Source: JAJCYK01 sp965212195 (GTDB taxonomy: Bacteria > Bacteroidota > Bacteroidia > Cytophagales > Cyclobacteriaceae). From it: a stretch of 64,000 nt of DNA. The notes under the pieces are model-generated. The model did no database searches, was not told the DNA's origin, and saw nothing but the letters and a program-made list of their open reading frames with translations. The position numbers and the translations under genes are program-made. This document shows positions 60,206 to 64,000 of the stretch, one piece after another (the first letter of the stretch is position 1; the number at the start of each line of letters is the position of its first letter). The stretch covers positions 372,001 through 436,000 of the forward strand of contig CBDBUW010000002.1 of the NCBI GenBank assembly GCA_965212195.1. Direction: 5' to 3'.

Positions 60206-62947
60206 ATGAGTGCACCCCAAAAAAAATTGTTCCTGCTGGATGCCATGGCCTTGATCTATCGGGCCCACTTTGCTTTCAGCAAAACTCCCCGCATTAACTC
60301 CAAAGGATTCAACACCAGCGCCAGTCTTGGGTTTACCAATTCCATGCTGGAGATCATACAAAAACAAAAGCCCACCCATATTGCAGTGGCTTTCGACACT
60401 TTTGCCCCTACCTTTCGCCATGAGCGCTTTGAGGAATACAAAGCCCAGCGCCAGGCGGTACCGGAAGATATAAAAAGCAACATCCCCTGGGTCAAAAAGA
60501 TCGTCAGGGGTTTCAACATCCCAGTGCTGGAACTGGATGGGTTCGAAGCCGATGACATTATTGGCACCTTCTCCAAGCAGGCCTCACAAGCAGGTTTTGA
60601 AGTATTCATGATGACCCCTGACAAGGATTTCGCTCAGTTGGTCGGCGAACATGTTTACTTGTACAAGCCTTCGTACATGGGTAATGCTGTGGATATCATG
60701 GGAGTGCCTGAGGTGCTGAAAAAATGGGACATCGAACATGTGGATCAGGTACGGGATATCTTGGGCCTGCAGGGTGATGCCTCCGACAACATCCCGGGCA
60801 TACCCGGTGTAGGGGCAAAAACAGCAGTGAAGTATGTTAAACTTTACGGTTCAGTGGAAAATCTAGTGGAACATGTGGATGAGCTCAAGGGAAAACAGAA
60901 AGAACTGGTAACTGAATTCGGGCCACAAGGAATCCTGAGCAAGGAATTGGCTACCATCAATACCGAGGTGCCTCTGGAATTTGATGAAGAGGAGTTGGCT
61001 TATAACGGACCCGACCAGGAAGCCCTCAAATCCATTTTCGACGAACTGGAGTTCCGCACCTTGCTAAAGCGGGTAATGGAAGAAAAATCAACAGCTCCTG
61101 CCAATACCGGCCAGATCTCTTTATTTGATGACCCGCAGGTGGATGATGCACCGCTTCCTGCGGAAAAGGGTCAATTAGATGAGGTCAATGTCAACTACCA
61201 TCTTATAGACAGTGAAGAGCTGGTACATAGTCTGGCCAAGCATCTACTTAAGCAGCAAGAATTCAGCTTTTATTCCACAAAGGACGAATCAGGAAAGCTC
61301 TTGGGAATGGCATTTTGCTACCATAACCATGATGCATATTTTGTACCTCTTGGACAAAATTCACAGGAAGCTTTAAATATCTTACGTCCGGTTCTGCAAA
61401 ATGAACAAATCACCAAAATCGGTCATGACCTCAAAGAATCCCTATTGGCTTTAAAGATCCTGGGAGGTGAAGTGGCGCCGCCTTATTTCGATACTCTGGT
61501 GGCTCATTATCTCATGGATCCTGAAACCAGTCACAGTCTGCAGGTTTTAGGGGAAAACATACTCAACTATAAAGCCATGGACCCTGAAGCCCTGATTGGA
61601 AGCGGCCGAAATAAGATCTCCTGGCAGCAGGTGCCTCAGGATAAATTGACCCTTTATGCAGGAGAGAAGGCCGATGTTATTCTACAATTGAAACAACAGT
61701 TGCAACTCCAGGACAAACTCCTGGATGTTTACCGGGACATTGAACTGCCTCTGATCTCCGTGCTGACCGATATGGAATATGAGGGTATCCGGGTGGACTC
61801 TAAGGTATTAGGCGACTTGTCGAAGGAGTTGGAAGCAGCCAGCGAGGCCTCTCAAAGGAAGGTGTTTGAACTGGCAGGAGAAGAATTTAACATTGGCTCT
61901 CCAAAGCAGTTGGGAGAGATACTGTTTGAAAAGTTAACCCTAGTTGAAAAGCCCAAAAAGACCCGTACTGGTCAATATGCCACTGGCGAAGAAATTCTCA
62001 TAAAACTGGCCGATGAGCATGAAATTGTGCAGCATATCCTTGACTTCAGGGTGTATCAAAAACTAAAGTCTACATATGTAGACGCCTTGCCCCAGTTGAT
62101 AGATCCTCGTGACGGTCGCATCCACAGTACTTTTAGTCAGGCTGTTGCCGCCACCGGTCGATTGAGTTCCAACAATCCTAATTTGCAAAATATCCCTATC
62201 CGCACCGATAAGGGAAGAGAGATCCGCAAAGCTTTTATTCCCAGAGACGATGAACATGTATTACTGGCGGCCGATTACAGTCAGATCGAATTACGGATAG
62301 CCGCCTCTTTTGCCCAAGACCAGCATATGATCGCAGCATTTAAGGAAGGCCGGGATATTCACGCTACCACGGCTAGCAAGGTTTTTGGGGTAACATTGGA
62401 AGAAGTTGATGCTAACATGCGGCGCAAAGCCAAGGCGGTAAACTTCGGTCTGCTCTACGGACAGACTACCTTCGGACTTTCACAGGCACTTAGCGTGCCA
62501 CGGGCGGAGGCCAAGGAGATCATGGAAGCCTATTTTCAGGAGTTCTCTGCCATAAAGGAGTATATGGACCGGGTGATTGCCCAAGCCCATGAAGCGGGCT
62601 ATGTGGAAACCATCACCGGACGCCGCAGGTACTTAAGGGATATCAATTCCCGCAACTACACTTTGCGCAGTTATGCGGAGCGCAACGCCATAAACGCGCC
62701 CATCCAGGGCAGCGCTGCGGACATCATAAAAGTAGCCATGATCAATATTCAGAAATGGTTAAAGCAAGAGAACTTAAAATCAAAAATGATCTTGCAAGTG
62801 CATGATGAACTGGTTTTCGATGTGCATAAAGAGGAATTGGATCAAATACAGGAACCCATCAGCAAGATGATGCGTGACGCCCTGCCATTGGATGTCCCGA
62901 TGGTAATTGATGTGGGAATTGGTCAGAATTGGCTGGAGGCACACTAA
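60206..62947 (+). CDS. polA: DNA polymerase I with degenerate proofreading motifs
   Basis: A 913-residue replication and repair polymerase. The 5' nuclease domain is at about 1-290 (motifs 'FLLDAMALIYRAHFAF', 'DTFAPTFRHERFEEYKAQR', 'LDGFEADDIIGTF', 'TPDKDFAQLV', 'DNIPGIPGVGAKTA'). The polymerase domain is intact: motif A 'AADYSQIELR' (Asp690), motif B 'RRKAKAVNFGLLYG' (Phe747), motif C 'VHDELV' (Asp867). The 3'-5' exonuclease domain (about 330-500) has lost its acidic residues (Y-S-T for D-x-E near 356-358, Ser412, Lys488), so proofreading is probably absent. Confidence 0.97.
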   Translation: MSAPQKKLFLLDAMALIYRAHFAFSKTPRINSKGFNTSASLGFTNSMLEIIQKQKPTHIAVAFDTFAPTFRHERFEEYKAQRQAVPEDIKSNIPWVKKIVRGFNIPVLELDGFEADDIIGTFSKQASQAGFEVFMMTPDKDFAQLVGEHVYLYKPSYMGNAVDIMGVPEVLKKWDIEHVDQVRDILGLQGDASDNIPGIPGVGAKTAVKYVKLYGSVENLVEHVDELKGKQKELVTEFGPQGILSKELATINTEVPLEFDEEELAYNGPDQEALKSIFDELEFRTLLKRVMEEKSTAPANTGQISLFDDPQVDDAPLPAEKGQLDEVNVNYHLIDSEELVHSLAKHLLKQQEFSFYSTKDESGKLLGMAFCYHNHDAYFVPLGQNSQEALNILRPVLQNEQITKIGHDLKESLLALKILGGEVAPPYFDTLVAHYLMDPETSHSLQVLGENILNYKAMDPEALIGSGRNKISWQQVPQDKLTLYAGEKADVILQLKQQLQLQDKLLDVYRDIELPLISVLTDMEYEGIRVDSKVLGDLSKELEAASEASQRKVFELAGEEFNIGSPKQLGEILFEKLTLVEKPKKTRTGQYATGEEILIKLADEHEIVQHILDFRVYQKLKSTYVDALPQLIDPRDGRIHSTFSQAVAATGRLSSNNPNLQNIPIRTDKGREIRKAFIPRDDEHVLLAADYSQIELRIAASFAQDQHMIAAFKEGRDIHATTASKVFGVTLEEVDANMRRKAKAVNFGLLYGQTTFGLSQALSVPRAEAKEIMEAYFQEFSAIKEYMDRVIAQAHEAGYVETITGRRRYLRDINSRNYTLRSYAERNAINAPIQGSAADIIKVAMINIQKWLKQENLKSKMILQVHDELVFDVHKEELDQIQEPISKMMRDALPLDVPMVIDVGIGQNWLEAH

Positions 62948-62990
62948 ATTAGGAATGGCTATCCTGTAATCTATTCAAGTATTTTCGTCT

Positions 62991-63941
62991 ATGGAAAACG
63001 TACCTTCACTACAAGATCTTCGAGATGCTCATGAAAGGATCAAGCCTTTCGTTCATCGCACCCCAGTACTCCACAGTGAATTGATAGATCAGGCCGCCGG
63101 TACCTATGTATGTTTTAAATGCGAGAATCTGCAAAAAGTAGGAGCTTTCAAAATGCGGGGGGCTACTAATGCCGTTCTGTGCTTATCGGATGCACAGCGT
63201 TCGTCGGGAGTAGCTACTCATAGTTCCGGTAACCATGCTCAAGCACTGGCCAAGGCCGCCAAGATAGTGGGCTGTCAAGCCTTCATCGTAATGCCGGAGA
63301 CTGCTCCCAAGGTGAAAGTAAACGCAGTGAAGGCCTATGGAGCGGAAATCATATTTTGTGCCCCTACCCTGCAAGCACGAGAAGATACCCTAAAGCAAGT
63401 TCAGGAACGCACCGGAGCGGCTTTCATTCATCCGTTCGATGATTACCGGGTGATCGCCGGGCAAGCCACCGCTGCCCTGGAATTTATGGAGGAGGTCAAT
63501 GATCTGGATATTTTTATGACACCGGTAGGCGGAGGAGGCCTGCTGGCCGGCACTGCCCTGGCTGTGCACTATCTGCAACCCCAATCTCAAGTGATGGCGG
63601 GAGAGCCCTCAGGAGCGGATGACGCCTACAGGTCGTTGCAAACAGGGGAGATCCAGCCCTCGGTAAATCCCATAACCATTGCCGACGGCCTGTTGACATC
63701 CCTGAGCACCAAAACCTTTGGCATTATTGAGCAGTACGTTTCCCGGATCATCACGGTGGATGACCAAGAAATAAAGCAGGCTATGCGCCTGCTTTGGGAA
63801 AGAATGAAAATTGTGGTGGAGCCATCCGGAGCGGTACCATTGGCCGCGGTACTGCAACAACCGCAACTATTTGCCGGAAAGTCAGTAGGAATTATCGTTT
63901 CCGGGGGAAATGTGGACCTGGATCAGTTTTCATTTCGGTAA
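62991..63941 (+). CDS. Threonine/serine dehydratase-like PLP enzyme
   Basis: A 316-residue fold-type II PLP enzyme of the biodegradative threonine dehydratase/serine racemase type. The Schiff-base Lys is in 'CENLQKVGAFKMRGATNAV', followed by 'SSGNHAQALAKAA', a PLP phosphate loop 'TPVGGGGLLAGTALA', and 'EPSGAVPLAAVLQ'. No C-terminal ACT regulatory domain, so it is not the branched-chain biosynthetic IlvA. It would deaminate threonine or serine to 2-oxobutyrate or pyruvate, or racemise serine. It starts 43 bases after polA. Confidence 0.9.
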   Translation: MENVPSLQDLRDAHERIKPFVHRTPVLHSELIDQAAGTYVCFKCENLQKVGAFKMRGATNAVLCLSDAQRSSGVATHSSGNHAQALAKAAKIVGCQAFIVMPETAPKVKVNAVKAYGAEIIFCAPTLQAREDTLKQVQERTGAAFIHPFDDYRVIAGQATAALEFMEEVNDLDIFMTPVGGGGLLAGTALAVHYLQPQSQVMAGEPSGADDAYRSLQTGEIQPSVNPITIADGLLTSLSTKTFGIIEQYVSRIITVDDQEIKQAMRLLWERMKIVVEPSGAVPLAAVLQQPQLFAGKSVGIIVSGGNVDLDQFSFR

Positions 63942-64000
63942 GCACCAACAACTGCCGGGGCTCCGGATAAAGTTTAATCAAGGCACTGATGATGATCAGG
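63892..64000 (-). CDS. Possible 3' end of a minus-strand gene at window edge
   Basis: On the minus strand a frame is open from the window edge to TAA at 63892-63894, ending '...HFPRKR', and overlaps the dehydratase gene by 50 bases. With only 35 codons and no recognisable motif it may be a real gene's tail or chance. Weak call. Confidence 0.2.
   Translation of the reverse strand, partial: LIIISALIKLYPEPRQLLVLTEMKTDPGPHFPRKR

Noticed and set aside
1..64000. CRISPR arrays, tRNA genes, transposases, integrases or phage genes
   Set aside because: Looked for on both strands; no regularly spaced repeats, tRNA-like cloverleaf or transposase/integrase-like protein was recognised.

Overview
The window reads as chromosome of a member of the Bacteroidota. 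The evidence is a TonB-dependent receptor with an STN domain next to a DUF4249 lipoprotein, DUF4349 and DUF985 families, many signal peptides ending near a Q-rich cleavage site, starts without Shine-Dalgarno sequences, and two promoter-like sites of the Bacteroidota TAnnTTTG type. I cannot place it below phylum. Genes are densely packed with many 1-11 base overlaps. No tRNA, rRNA, CRISPR array, transposase or integrase gene was seen.

Layout. 1-8.8 kb: end of a PhoX-type phosphatase, an aldo/keto reductase, a giant secreted sortilin-type beta-propeller protein, a SAM methyltransferase, a DUF985 cupin coupled to an exported M20 peptidase. 8.9-13.7 kb: an operon of an exported sugar-isomerase-like TIM barrel, a SnoaL-like protein and an exported HisC-like aminotransferase, then a TetR regulator whose 18-bp operators flank its own gene, followed by an anchored Asp-nucleophile alpha/beta hydrolase and an FMN split-barrel protein. 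13.7-16.3 kb: an AT-richer island bounded by attC-like hairpins in opposite orientation, carrying a D-malate/tartrate dehydrogenase-like enzyme, a fluoroacetate-dehalogenase-like enzyme and small membrane proteins; it abuts what looks like a truncated exported protein. 16.3-18.6 kb: tandem PPK2 polyphosphate kinases and an ICMT-like methyltransferase.

18.6-26 kb: purine nucleoside salvage (nucleoside hydrolase plus adenosine deaminase), a four-helix membrane protein, a NIPSNAP protein, and an operon of two exported EF_0837/Atu3266-type amidohydrolases with an exported SelA-like PLP enzyme. 26-32 kb: a TonB receptor, DUF4249 lipoprotein and MG2/plug protein triad. 32-36 kb: an Nramp-related transporter lacking the metal-binding motifs, coupled to 5-oxoprolinase pxpABC. 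36-41 kb: quinone oxidoreductase, agmatinase-family ureohydrolase, TMEM175 channel, and a two-subunit GMC dehydrogenase with a predicted Fe-S cluster.

41-64 kb: a lipoprotein-sorting-like protein and a second sortilin-type propeller, a class C beta-lactamase-like hydrolase, a TrmJ-like RNA methyltransferase, a molybdopterin oxidoreductase, a RidA lipoprotein, a divergent AraC/YHS pair with a palindrome on the promoter, a TPR protein, an AbgB-like amidohydrolase, a nitroreductase, DinB and DUF4349 proteins, a DNA polymerase I whose proofreading motifs are degenerate, and a threonine dehydratase. The common theme is periplasmic and cell-surface metabolism of small amides, purines and sugars, with an unusual number of twin-arginine-like signals.
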